Shown one piece after another: positions 44,527 through 57,522 of a DNA stretch of 64,000 bases. The position numbers and the translations under genes are program-made. The stretch is taken from NCBI GenBank assembly GCA_963971305.1, contig OZ020304.1, positions 1,302,001 through 1,366,000 on the forward strand, read 5' to 3'. Positions within the stretch are counted from its first letter, which is position 1, and the number at the start of each line of letters is the position of its first letter. This DNA comes from Arcuatula senhousia (lineage: Eukaryota > Mollusca > Bivalvia > Mytilida > Mytilidae). A model generated the notes under the pieces. That model was not told the origin of the DNA. It made no database searches and saw nothing but the letters and a program-made list of their open reading frames with translations.

Positions 44527-47500
44527 GACTTGTGGGCTCCCATATTGGGTCCGTGTGTCACGACCCCACTAGGTGGGTAATGTAACGGCCCCTACCCCCT
44601 ACAAGTGACACTATGCGCCATGTCCATTGAAAGAGGTTAAAAGGGTGCACAGGGGCCGAAATGCATGTCCCATTAGTCATATATCATGTATATTGCCACA
44701 TTTGGACTTGTGGGCTGCCATACTGGGTCCGTGTGTCACGACCCCACTAGGTGGGTAATGTAAGGGCCCCTACCCCCTACAAGTGACACTATGTGCCGTG
44801 TCCATTGAAAGACCGAGAGGATGTGAACAGGGGCCGAAATGCATGTCCCATTAGTCATTTATCATGTAGACTTGTGGGCTCCCATATTGGGTCCGTGTGT
44901 CACGACCCCACTAGGTGGGTAATGTAACGGCCCCTACCCCCTACAAGTGACACTATGCGCCATGTCCATTGAAAGAGGTTAAAAGGGTGCACAGGGGCCG
45001 AAATGCATGTCCCATTAGTCATATATCATGTATATTGCCACATTTGGACTTGTGGGCTGCCATACTGGGTCCGTGTGTCACGACCCCACTAGGTGGGTAA
45101 TGTAAGGGCCCCTACCCCCTACAAGTGACACTATGTGCCGTGTCCATTGAAAGACCGAGAGGATGTGAACAGGGGCCGAAATGCATGTCCCATTAGTCAT
45201 TTATCATGTAGACTTGTGGGCTCCCATATTGGGTCCGTGTGTCACGACCCCACTAGGTGGGTAATGTAACGGCCCCTACCCCCTACAAGTGACACTATGC
45301 GCCATGTCCATTGAAAGAGGTTAAAAGGGTGCACAGGGGCCGAAATGCATGTCCCATTAGTCATATATCATGTATATTGCCACATTTGGACTTGTGGGCT
45401 GCCATACTGGGTCCGTGTGTCACGACCCCACTAGGTGGGTAATGTAAGGGCCCCTACCCCCTACAAGTGACACTATGTGCCGTGTCCATTGAAAGACCGA
45501 GAGGATGTGAACAGGGGCCGAAATGCATGTCCCATTAGTCATTTATCATGTAGACTTGTGGGCTCCCATATTGGGTCCGTGTGTCACGACCCCACTAGGT
45601 GGGTAATGTAACGGCCCCTACCCCCTACAAGTGACACTATGCGCCATGTCCATTGAAAGAGGTTAAAAGGGTGCACAGGGGCCGAAATGCATGTCCCATT
45701 AGTCATATATCATGTATATTGCCACATTTGGACTTGTGGGCTGCCATACTGGGTCCGTGTGTCACGACCCCACTAGGTGGGTAATGTAAGGGCCCCTACC
45801 CCCTACAAGTGACACTATGTGCCGTGTCCATTGAAAGACCGAGAGGATGTGAACAGGGGCCGAAATGCATGTCCCATTAGTCATTTATCATGTAGACTTG
45901 TGGGCTCCCATATTGGGTCCGTGTGTCACGACCCCACTAGGTGGGTAATGTAACGGCCCCTACCCCCTACAAGTGACACTATGCGCCATGTCCATTGAAA
46001 GAGGTTAAAAGGGTGCACAGGGGCCGAAATGCATGTCCCATTAGTCATATATCATGTATATTGCCACATTTGGACTTGTGGGCTGCCATACTGGGTCCGT
46101 GTGTCACGACCCCACTAGGTGGGTAATGTAAGGGCCCCTACCCCCTACAAGTGACACTATGTGCCGTGTCCATTGAAAGACCGAGAGGATGTGAACAGGG
46201 GCCGAAATGCATGTCCCATTAGTCATTTATCATGTAGACTTGTGGGCTCCCATATTGGGTCCGTGTGTCACGACCCCACTAGGTGGGTAATGTAACGGCC
46301 CCTACCCCCTACAAGTGACACTATGCGCCATGTCCATTGAAAGAGGTTAAAAGGGTGCACAGGGGCCGAAATGCATGTCCCATTAGTCATATATCATGTA
46401 TATTGCCACATTTGGACTTGTGGGCTGCCATACTGGGTCCGTGTGTCACGACCCCACTAGGTGGGTAATGTAAGGGCCCCTACCCCCTACAAGTGACACT
46501 ATGTGCCGTGTCCATTGAAAGACCGAGAGGATGTGAACAGGGGCCGAAATGCATGTCCCATTAGTCATTTATCATGTAGACTTGTGGGCTCCCATATTGG
46601 GTCCGTGTGTCACGACCCCACTAGGTGGGTAATGTAACGGCCCCTACCCCCTACAAGTGACACTATGCGCCATGTCCATTGAAAGAGGTTAAAAGGGTGC
46701 ACAGGGGCCGAAATGCATGTCCCATTAGTCATATATCATGTATATTGCCACATTTGGACTTGTGGGCTGCCATACTGGGTCCGTGTGTCACGACCCCACT
46801 AGGTGGGTAATGTAAGGGCCCCTACCCCCTACAAGTGACACTATGTGCCGTGTCCATTGAAAGACCGAGAGGATGTGAACAGGGGCCGAAATGCATGTCC
46901 CATTAGTCATTTATCATGTAGACTTGTGGGCTCCCATATTGGGTCCGTGTGTCACGACCCCACTAGGTGGGTAATGTAACGGCCCCTACCCCCTACAAGT
47001 GACACTATGCGCCATGTCCATTGAAAGAGGTTAAAAGGGTGCACAGGGGCCGAAATGCATGTCCCATTAGTCATATATCATGTATATTGCCACATTTGGA
47101 CTTGTGGGCTGCCATACTGGGTCCGTGTGTCACGACCCCACTAGGTGGGTAATGTAAGGGCCCCTACCCCCTACAAGTGACACTATGTGCCGTGTCCATT
47201 GAAAGACCGAGAGGATGTGAACAGGGGCCGAAATGCATGTCCCATTAGTCATTTATCATGTAGACTTGTGGGCTCCCATATTGGGTCCGTGTGTCACGAC
47301 CCCACTAGGTGGGTAATGTAACGGCCCCTACCCCCTACAAGTGACACTATGCGCCATGTCCATTGAAAGAGGTTAAAAGGGTGCACAGGGGCCGAAATGC
47401 ATGTCCCATTAGTCATATATCATGTATATTGCCACATTTGGACTTGTGGGCTGCCATACTGGGTCCGTGTGTCACGACCCCACTAGGTGGGTAATGTAAG

Positions 47501-50500
47501 GGCCCCTACCCCCTACAAGTGACACTATGTGCCGTGTCCATTGAAAGACCGAGAGGATGTGAACAGGGGCCGAAATGCATGTCCCATTAGTCATTTATCA
47601 TGTAGACTTGTGGGCTCCCATATTGGGTCCGTGTGTCACGACCCCACTAGGTGGGTAATGTAACGGCCCCTACCCCCTACAAGTGACACTATGCGCCATG
47701 TCCATTGAAAGAGGTTAAAAGGGTGCACAGGGGCCGAAATGCATGTCCCATTAGTCATATATCATGTATATTGCCACATTTGGACTTGTGGGCTGCCATA
47801 CTGGGTCCGTGTGTCACGACCCCACTAGGTGGGTAATGTAAGGGCCCCTACCCCCTACAAGTGACACTATGTGCCGTGTCCATTGAAAGACCGAGAGGAT
47901 GTGAACAGGGGCCGAAATGCATGTCCCATTAGTCATTTATCATGTAGACTTGTGGGCTCCCATATTGGGTCCGTGTGTCACGACCCCACTAGGTGGGTAA
48001 TGTAACGGCCCCTACCCCCTACAAGTGACACTATGCGCCATGTCCATTGAAAGAGGTTAAAAGGGTGCACAGGGGCCGAAATGCATGTCCCATTAGTCAT
48101 ATATCATGTATATTGCCACATTTGGACTTGTGGGCTGCCATACTGGGTCCGTGTGTCACGACCCCACTAGGTGGGTAATGTAAGGGCCCCTACCCCCTAC
48201 AAGTGACACTATGTGCCGTGTCCATTGAAAGACCGAGAGGATGTGAACAGGGGCCGAAATGCATGTCCCATTAGTCATTTATCATGTAGACTTGTGGGCT
48301 CCCATATTGGGTCCGTGTGTCACGACCCCACTAGGTGGGTAATGTAACGGCCCCTACCCCCTACAAGTGACACTATGCGCCATGTCCATTGAAAGAGGTT
48401 AAAAGGGTGCACAGGGGCCGAAATGCATGTCCCATTAGTCATATATCATGTATATTGCCACATTTGGACTTGTGGGCTGCCATACTGGGTCCGTGTGTCA
48501 CGACCCCACTAGGTGGGTAATGTAAGGGCCCCTACCCCCTACAAGTGACACTATGTGCCGTGTCCATTGAAAGACCGAGAGGATGTGAACAGGGGCCGAA
48601 ATGCATGTCCCATTAGTCATTTATCATGTAGACTTGTGGGCTCCCATATTGGGTCCGTGTGTCACGACCCCACTAGGTGGGTAATGTAACGGCCCCTACC
48701 CCCTACAAGTGACACTATGCGCCATGTCCATTGAAAGAGGTTAAAAGGGTGCACAGGGGCCGAAATGCATGTCCCATTAGTCATATATCATGTATATTGC
48801 CACATTTGGACTTGTGGGCTGCCATACTGGGTCCGTGTGTCACGACCCCACTAGGTGGGTAATGTAAGGGCCCCTACCCCCTACAAGTGACACTATGTGC
48901 CGTGTCCATTGAAAGACCGAGAGGATGTGAACAGGGGCCGAAATGCATGTCCCATTAGTCATTTATCATGTAGACTTGTGGGCTCCCATATTGGGTCCGT
49001 GTGTCACGACCCCACTAGGTGGGTAATGTAACGGCCCCTACCCCCTACAAGTGACACTATGCGCCATGTCCATTGAAAGAGGTTAAAAGGGTGCACAGGG
49101 GCCGAAATGCATGTCCCATTAGTCATATATCATGTATATTGCCACATTTGGACTTGTGGGCTGCCATACTGGGTCCGTGTGTCACGACCCCACTAGGTGG
49201 GTAATGTAAGGGCCCCTACCCCCTACAAGTGACACTATGTGCCGTGTCCATTGAAAGACCGAGAGGATGTGAACAGGGGCCGAAATGCATGTCCCATTAG
49301 TCATTTATCATGTAGACTTGTGGGCTCCCATATTGGGTCCGTGTGTCACGACCCCACTAGGTGGGTAATGTAACGGCCCCTACCCCCTACAAGTGACACT
49401 ATGCGCCATGTCCATTGAAAGAGGTTAAAAGGGTGCACAGGGGCCGAAATGCATGTCCCATTAGTCATATATCATGTATATTGCCACATTTGGACTTGTG
49501 GGCTGCCATACTGGGTCCGTGTGTCACGACCCCACTAGGTGGGTAATGTAAGGGCCCCTACCCCCTACAAGTGACACTATGTGCCGTGTCCATTGAAAGA
49601 CCGAGAGGATGTGAACAGGGGCCGAAATGCATGTCCCATTAGTCATTTATCATGTAGACTTGTGGGCTCCCATATTGGGTCCGTGTGTCACGACCCCACT
49701 AGGTGGGTAATGTAACGGCCCCTACCCCCTACAAGTGACACTATGCGCCATGTCCATTGAAAGAGGTTAAAAGGGTGCACAGGGGCCGAAATGCATGTCC
49801 CATTAGTCATATATCATGTATATTGCCACATTTGGACTTGTGGGCTGCCATACTGGGTCCGTGTGTCACGACCCCACTAGGTGGGTAATGTAAGGGCCCC
49901 TACCCCCTACAAGTGACACTATGTGCCGTGTCCATTGAAAGACCGAGAGGATGTGAACAGGGGCCGAAATGCATGTCCCATTAGTCATTTATCATGTAGA
50001 CTTGTGGGCTCCCATATTGGGTCCGTGTGTCACGACCCCACTAGGTGGGTAATGTAACGGCCCCTACCCCCTACAAGTGACACTATGCGCCATGTCCATT
50101 GAAAGAGGTTAAAAGGGTGCACAGGGGCCGAAATGCATGTCCCATTAGTCATATATCATGTATATTGCCACATTTGGACTTGTGGGCTGCCATACTGGGT
50201 CCGTGTGTCACGACCCCACTAGGTGGGTAATGTAAGGGCCCCTACCCCCTACAAGTGACACTATGTGCCGTGTCCATTGAAAGACCGAGAGGATGTGAAC
50301 AGGGGCCGAAATGCATGTCCCATTAGTCATTTATCATGTAGACTTGTGGGCTCCCATATTGGGTCCGTGTGTCACGACCCCACTAGGTGGGTAATGTAAC
50401 GGCCCCTACCCCCTACAAGTGACACTATGCGCCATGTCCATTGAAAGAGGTTAAAAGGGTGCACAGGGGCCGAAATGCATGTCCCATTAGTCATATATCA

Positions 50501-53500
50501 TGTATATTGCCACATTTGGACTTGTGGGCTGCCATACTGGGTCCGTGTGTCACGACCCCACTAGGTGGGTAATGTAAGGGCCCCTACCCCCTACAAGTGA
50601 CACTATGTGCCGTGTCCATTGAAAGACCGAGAGGATGTGAACAGGGGCCGAAATGCATGTCCCATTAGTCATTTATCATGTAGACTTGTGGGCTCCCATA
50701 TTGGGTCCGTGTGTCACGACCCCACTAGGTGGGTAATGTAACGGCCCCTACCCCCTACAAGTGACACTATGCGCCATGTCCATTGAAAGAGGTTAAAAGG
50801 GTGCACAGGGGCCGAAATGCATGTCCCATTAGTCATATATCATGTATATTGCCACATTTGGACTTGTGGGCTGCCATACTGGGTCCGTGTGTCACGACCC
50901 CACTAGGTGGGTAATGTAAGGGCCCCTACCCCCTACAAGTGACACTATGTGCCGTGTCCATTGAAAGACCGAGAGGATGTGAACAGGGGCCGAAATGCAT
51001 GTCCCATTAGTCATTTATCATGTAGACTTGTGGGCTCCCATATTGGGTCCGTGTGTCACGACCCCACTAGGTGGGTAATGTAACGGCCCCTACCCCCTAC
51101 AAGTGACACTATGCGCCATGTCCATTGAAAGAGGTTAAAAGGGTGCACAGGGGCCGAAATGCATGTCCCATTAGTCATATATCATGTATATTGCCACATT
51201 TGGACTTGTGGGCTGCCATACTGGGTCCGTGTGTCACGACCCCACTAGGTGGGTAATGTAAGGGCCCCTACCCCCTACAAGTGACACTATGTGCCGTGTC
51301 CATTGAAAGACCGAGAGGATGTGAACAGGGGCCGAAATGCATGTCCCATTAGTCATTTATCATGTAGACTTGTGGGCTCCCATATTGGGTCCGTGTGTCA
51401 CGACCCCACTAGGTGGGTAATGTAACGGCCCCTACCCCCTACAAGTGACACTATGCGCCATGTCCATTGAAAGAGGTTAAAAGGGTGCACAGGGGCCGAA
51501 ATGCATGTCCCATTAGTCATATATCATGTATATTGCCACATTTGGACTTGTGGGCTGCCATACTGGGTCCGTGTGTCACGACCCCACTAGGTGGGTAATG
51601 TAAGGGCCCCTACCCCCTACAAGTGACACTATGTGCCGTGTCCATTGAAAGACCGAGAGGATGTGAACAGGGGCCGAAATGCATGTCCCATTAGTCATTT
51701 ATCATGTAGACTTGTGGGCTCCCATATTGGGTCCGTGTGTCACGACCCCACTAGGTGGGTAATGTAACGGCCCCTACCCCCTACAAGTGACACTATGCGC
51801 CATGTCCATTGAAAGAGGTTAAAAGGGTGCACAGGGGCCGAAATGCATGTCCCATTAGTCATATATCATGTATATTGCCACATTTGGACTTGTGGGCTGC
51901 CATACTGGGTCCGTGTGTCACGACCCCACTAGGTGGGTAATGTAAGGGCCCCTACCCCCTACAAGTGACACTATGTGCCGTGTCCATTGAAAGACCGAGA
52001 GGATGTGAACAGGGGCCGAAATGCATGTCCCATTAGTCATTTATCATGTAGACTTGTGGGCTCCCATATTGGGTCCGTGTGTCACGACCCCACTAGGTGG
52101 GTAATGTAACGGCCCCTACCCCCTACAAGTGACACTATGCGCCATGTCCATTGAAAGAGGTTAAAAGGGTGCACAGGGGCCGAAATGCATGTCCCATTAG
52201 TCATATATCATGTATATTGCCACATTTGGACTTGTGGGCTGCCATACTGGGTCCGTGTGTCACGACCCCACTAGGTGGGTAATGTAAGGGCCCCTACCCC
52301 CTACAAGTGACACTATGTGCCGTGTCCATTGAAAGACCGAGAGGATGTGAACAGGGGCCGAAATGCATGTCCCATTAGTCATTTATCATGTAGACTTGTG
52401 GGCTCCCATATTGGGTCCGTGTGTCACGACCCCACTAGGTGGGTAATGTAACGGCCCCTACCCCCTACAAGTGACACTATGCGCCATGTCCATTGAAAGA
52501 GGTTAAAAGGGTGCACAGGGGCCGAAATGCATGTCCCATTAGTCATATATCATGTATATTGCCACATTTGGACTTGTGGGCTGCCATACTGGGTCCGTGT
52601 GTCACGACCCCACTAGGTGGGTAATGTAAGGGCCCCTACCCCCTACAAGTGACACTATGTGCCGTGTCCATTGAAAGACCGAGAGGATGTGAACAGGGGC
52701 CGAAATGCATGTCCCATTAGTCATTTATCATGTAGACTTGTGGGCTCCCATATTGGGTCCGTGTGTCACGACCCCACTAGGTGGGTAATGTAACGGCCCC
52801 TACCCCCTACAAGTGACACTATGCGCCATGTCCATTGAAAGAGGTTAAAAGGGTGCACAGGGGCCGAAATGCATGTCCCATTAGTCATATATCATGTATA
52901 TTGCCACATTTGGACTTGTGGGCTGCCATACTGGGTCCGTGTGTCACGACCCCACTAGGTGGGTAATGTAAGGGCCCCTACCCCCTACAAGTGACACTAT
53001 GTGCCGTGTCCATTGAAAGACCGAGAGGATGTGAACAGGGGCCGAAATGCATGTCCCATTAGTCATTTATCATGTAGACTTGTGGGCTCCCATATTGGGT
53101 CCGTGTGTCACGACCCCACTAGGTGGGTAATGTAACGGCCCCTACCCCCTACAAGTGACACTATGCGCCATGTCCATTGAAAGAGGTTAAAAGGGTGCAC
53201 AGGGGCCGAAATGCATGTCCCATTAGTCATATATCATGTATATTGCCACATTTGGACTTGTGGGCTGCCATACTGGGTCCGTGTGTCACGACCCCACTAG
53301 GTGGGTAATGTAAGGGCCCCTACCCCCTACAAGTGACACTATGTGCCGTGTCCATTGAAAGACCGAGAGGATGTGAACAGGGGCCGAAATGCATGTCCCA
53401 TTAGTCATTTATCATGTAGACTTGTGGGCTCCCATATTGGGTCCGTGTGTCACGACCCCACTAGGTGGGTAATGTAACGGCCCCTACCCCCTACAAGTGA

Positions 53501-56500
53501 CACTATGCGCCATGTCCATTGAAAGAGGTTAAAAGGGTGCACAGGGGCCGAAATGCATGTCCCATTAGTCATATATCATGTATATTGCCACATTTGGACT
53601 TGTGGGCTGCCATACTGGGTCCGTGTGTCACGACCCCACTAGGTGGGTAATGTAAGGGCCCCTACCCCCTACAAGTGACACTATGTGCCGTGTCCATTGA
53701 AAGACCGAGAGGATGTGAACAGGGGCCGAAATGCATGTCCCATTAGTCATTTATCATGTAGACTTGTGGGCTCCCATATTGGGTCCGTGTGTCACGACCC
53801 CACTAGGTGGGTAATGTAACGGCCCCTACCCCCTACAAGTGACACTATGCGCCATGTCCATTGAAAGAGGTTAAAAGGGTGCACAGGGGCCGAAATGCAT
53901 GTCCCATTAGTCATATATCATGTATATTGCCACATTTGGACTTGTGGGCTGCCATACTGGGTCCGTGTGTCACGACCCCACTAGGTGGGTAATGTAAGGG
54001 CCCCTACCCCCTACAAGTGACACTATGTGCCGTGTCCATTGAAAGACCGAGAGGATGTGAACAGGGGCCGAAATGCATGTCCCATTAGTCATTTATCATG
54101 TAGACTTGTGGGCTCCCATATTGGGTCCGTGTGTCACGACCCCACTAGGTGGGTAATGTAACGGCCCCTACCCCCTACAAGTGACACTATGCGCCATGTC
54201 CATTGAAAGAGGTTAAAAGGGTGCACAGGGGCCGAAATGCATGTCCCATTAGTCATATATCATGTATATTGCCACATTTGGACTTGTGGGCTGCCATACT
54301 GGGTCCGTGTGTCACGACCCCACTAGGTGGGTAATGTAAGGGCCCCTACCCCCTACAAGTGACACTATGTGCCGTGTCCATTGAAAGACCGAGAGGATGT
54401 GAACAGGGGCCGAAATGCATGTCCCATTAGTCATTTATCATGTAGACTTGTGGGCTCCCATATTGGGTCCGTGTGTCACGACCCCACTAGGTGGGTAATG
54501 TAACGGCCCCTACCCCCTACAAGTGACACTATGCGCCATGTCCATTGAAAGAGGTTAAAAGGGTGCACAGGGGCCGAAATGCATGTCCCATTAGTCATAT
54601 ATCATGTATATTGCCACATTTGGACTTGTGGGCTGCCATACTGGGTCCGTGTGTCACGACCCCACTAGGTGGGTAATGTAAGGGCCCCTACCCCCTACAA
54701 GTGACACTATGTGCCGTGTCCATTGAAAGACCGAGAGGATGTGAACAGGGGCCGAAATGCATGTCCCATTAGTCATTTATCATGTAGACTTGTGGGCTCC
54801 CATATTGGGTCCGTGTGTCACGACCCCACTAGGTGGGTAATGTAACGGCCCCTACCCCCTACAAGTGACACTATGCGCCATGTCCATTGAAAGAGGTTAA
54901 AAGGGTGCACAGGGGCCGAAATGCATGTCCCATTAGTCATATATCATGTATATTGCCACATTTGGACTTGTGGGCTGCCATACTGGGTCCGTGTGTCACG
55001 ACCCCACTAGGTGGGTAATGTAAGGGCCCCTACCCCCTACAAGTGACACTATGTGCCGTGTCCATTGAAAGACCGAGAGGATGTGAACAGGGGCCGAAAT
55101 GCATGTCCCATTAGTCATTTATCATGTAGACTTGTGGGCTCCCATATTGGGTCCGTGTGTCACGACCCCACTAGGTGGGTAATGTAACGGCCCCTACCCC
55201 CTACAAGTGACACTATGCGCCATGTCCATTGAAAGAGGTTAAAAGGGTGCACAGGGGCCGAAATGCATGTCCCATTAGTCATATATCATGTATATTGCCA
55301 CATTTGGACTTGTGGGCTGCCATACTGGGTCCGTGTGTCACGACCCCACTAGGTGGGTAATGTAAGGGCCCCTACCCCCTACAAGTGACACTATGTGCCG
55401 TGTCCATTGAAAGACCGAGAGGATGTGAACAGGGGCCGAAATGCATGTCCCATTAGTCATTTATCATGTAGACTTGTGGGCTCCCATATTGGGTCCGTGT
55501 GTCACGACCCCACTAGGTGGGTAATGTAACGGCCCCTACCCCCTACAAGTGACACTATGCGCCATGTCCATTGAAAGAGGTTAAAAGGGTGCACAGGGGC
55601 CGAAATGCATGTCCCATTAGTCATATATCATGTATATTGCCACATTTGGACTTGTGGGCTGCCATACTGGGTCCGTGTGTCACGACCCCACTAGGTGGGT
55701 AATGTAAGGGCCCCTACCCCCTACAAGTGACACTATGTGCCGTGTCCATTGAAAGACCGAGAGGATGTGAACAGGGGCCGAAATGCATGTCCCATTAGTC
55801 ATTTATCATGTAGACTTGTGGGCTCCCATATTGGGTCCGTGTGTCACGACCCCACTAGGTGGGTAATGTAACGGCCCCTACCCCCTACAAGTGACACTAT
55901 GCGCCATGTCCATTGAAAGAGGTTAAAAGGGTGCACAGGGGCCGAAATGCATGTCCCATTAGTCATATATCATGTATATTGCCACATTTGGACTTGTGGG
56001 CTGCCATACTGGGTCCGTGTGTCACGACCCCACTAGGTGGGTAATGTAAGGGCCCCTACCCCCTACAAGTGACACTATGTGCCGTGTCCATTGAAAGACC
56101 GAGAGGATGTGAACAGGGGCCGAAATGCATGTCCCATTAGTCATTTATCATGTAGACTTGTGGGCTCCCATATTGGGTCCGTGTGTCACGACCCCACTAG
56201 GTGGGTAATGTAACGGCCCCTACCCCCTACAAGTGACACTATGCGCCATGTCCATTGAAAGAGGTTAAAAGGGTGCACAGGGGCCGAAATGCATGTCCCA
56301 TTAGTCATATATCATGTATATTGCCACATTTGGACTTGTGGGCTGCCATACTGGGTCCGTGTGTCACGACCCCACTAGGTGGGTAATGTAAGGGCCCCTA
56401 CCCCCTACAAGTGACACTATGTGCCGTGTCCATTGAAAGACCGAGAGGATGTGAACAGGGGCCGAAATGCATGTCCCATTAGTCATTTATCATGTAGACT

Positions 56501-57522
56501 TGTGGGCTCCCATATTGGGTCCGTGTGTCACGACCCCACTAGGTGGGTAATGTAACGGCCCCTACCCCCTACAAGTGACACTATGCGCCATGTCCATTGA
56601 AAGAGGTTAAAAGGGTGCACAGGGGCCGAAATGCATGTCCCATTAGTCATATATCATGTATATTGCCACATTTGGACTTGTGGGCTGCCATACTGGGTCC
56701 GTGTGTCACGACCCCACTAGGTGGGTAATGTAAGGGCCCCTACCCCCTACAAGTGACACTATGTGCCGTGTCCATTGAAAGACCGAGAGGATGTGAACAG
56801 GGGCCGAAATGCATGTCCCATTAGTCATTTATCATGTAGACTTGTGGGCTCCCATATTGGGTCCGTGTGTCACGACCCCACTAGGTGGGTAATGTAACGG
56901 CCCCTACCCCCTACAAGTGACACTATGCGCCATGTCCATTGAAAGAGGTTAAAAGGGTGCACAGGGGCCGAAATGCATGTCCCATTAGTCATATATCATG
57001 TATATTGCCACATTTGGACTTGTGGGCTGCCATACTGGGTCCGTGTGTCACGACCCCACTAGGTGGGTAATGTAAGGGCCCCTACCCCCTACAAGTGACA
57101 CTATGTGCCGTGTCCATTGAAAGACCGAGAGGATGTGAACAGGGGCCGAAATGCATGTCCCATTAGTCATTTATCATGTAGACTTGTGGGCTCCCATATT
57201 GGGTCCGTGTGTCACGACCCCACTAGGTGGGTAATGTAACGGCCCCTACCCCCTACAAGTGACACTATGCGCCATGTCCATTGAAAGAGGTTAAAAGGGT
57301 GCACAGGGGCCGAAATGCATGTCCCATTAGTCATATATCATGTATATTGCCACATTTGGACTTGTGGGCTGCCATACTGGGTCCGTGTGTCACGACCCCA
57401 CTAGGTGGGTAATGTAAGGGCCCCTACCCCCTACAAGTGACACTATGTGCCGTGTCCATTGAAAGACCGAGAGGATGTGAACAGGGGCCGAAATGCATGT
57501 CCCATTAGTCATTTATCATGTA
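44527..57522. repeat. Satellite array, 38 homogeneous 342-bp dimers
   Basis: GACTTGTGGGCTCCC recurs exactly every 342 bp from 44527 to 57523. Each unit is a 164- plus 178-bp dimer: one half has CTCCC, GTAACGGCCCC and GAAAGAGGTTAAAAGGG, the other CTGCC, GTAAGGGCCCC and GAAAGACCGAGAGGATG. No difference between units was seen by eye. GGGCCC occurs once per dimer. Mytilus is known to carry an ApaI satellite with monomers of about this size; identity with it was not tested. Every monomer has the inverted repeat CCCAC-TAG-GTGGG. Confidence 0.95.
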
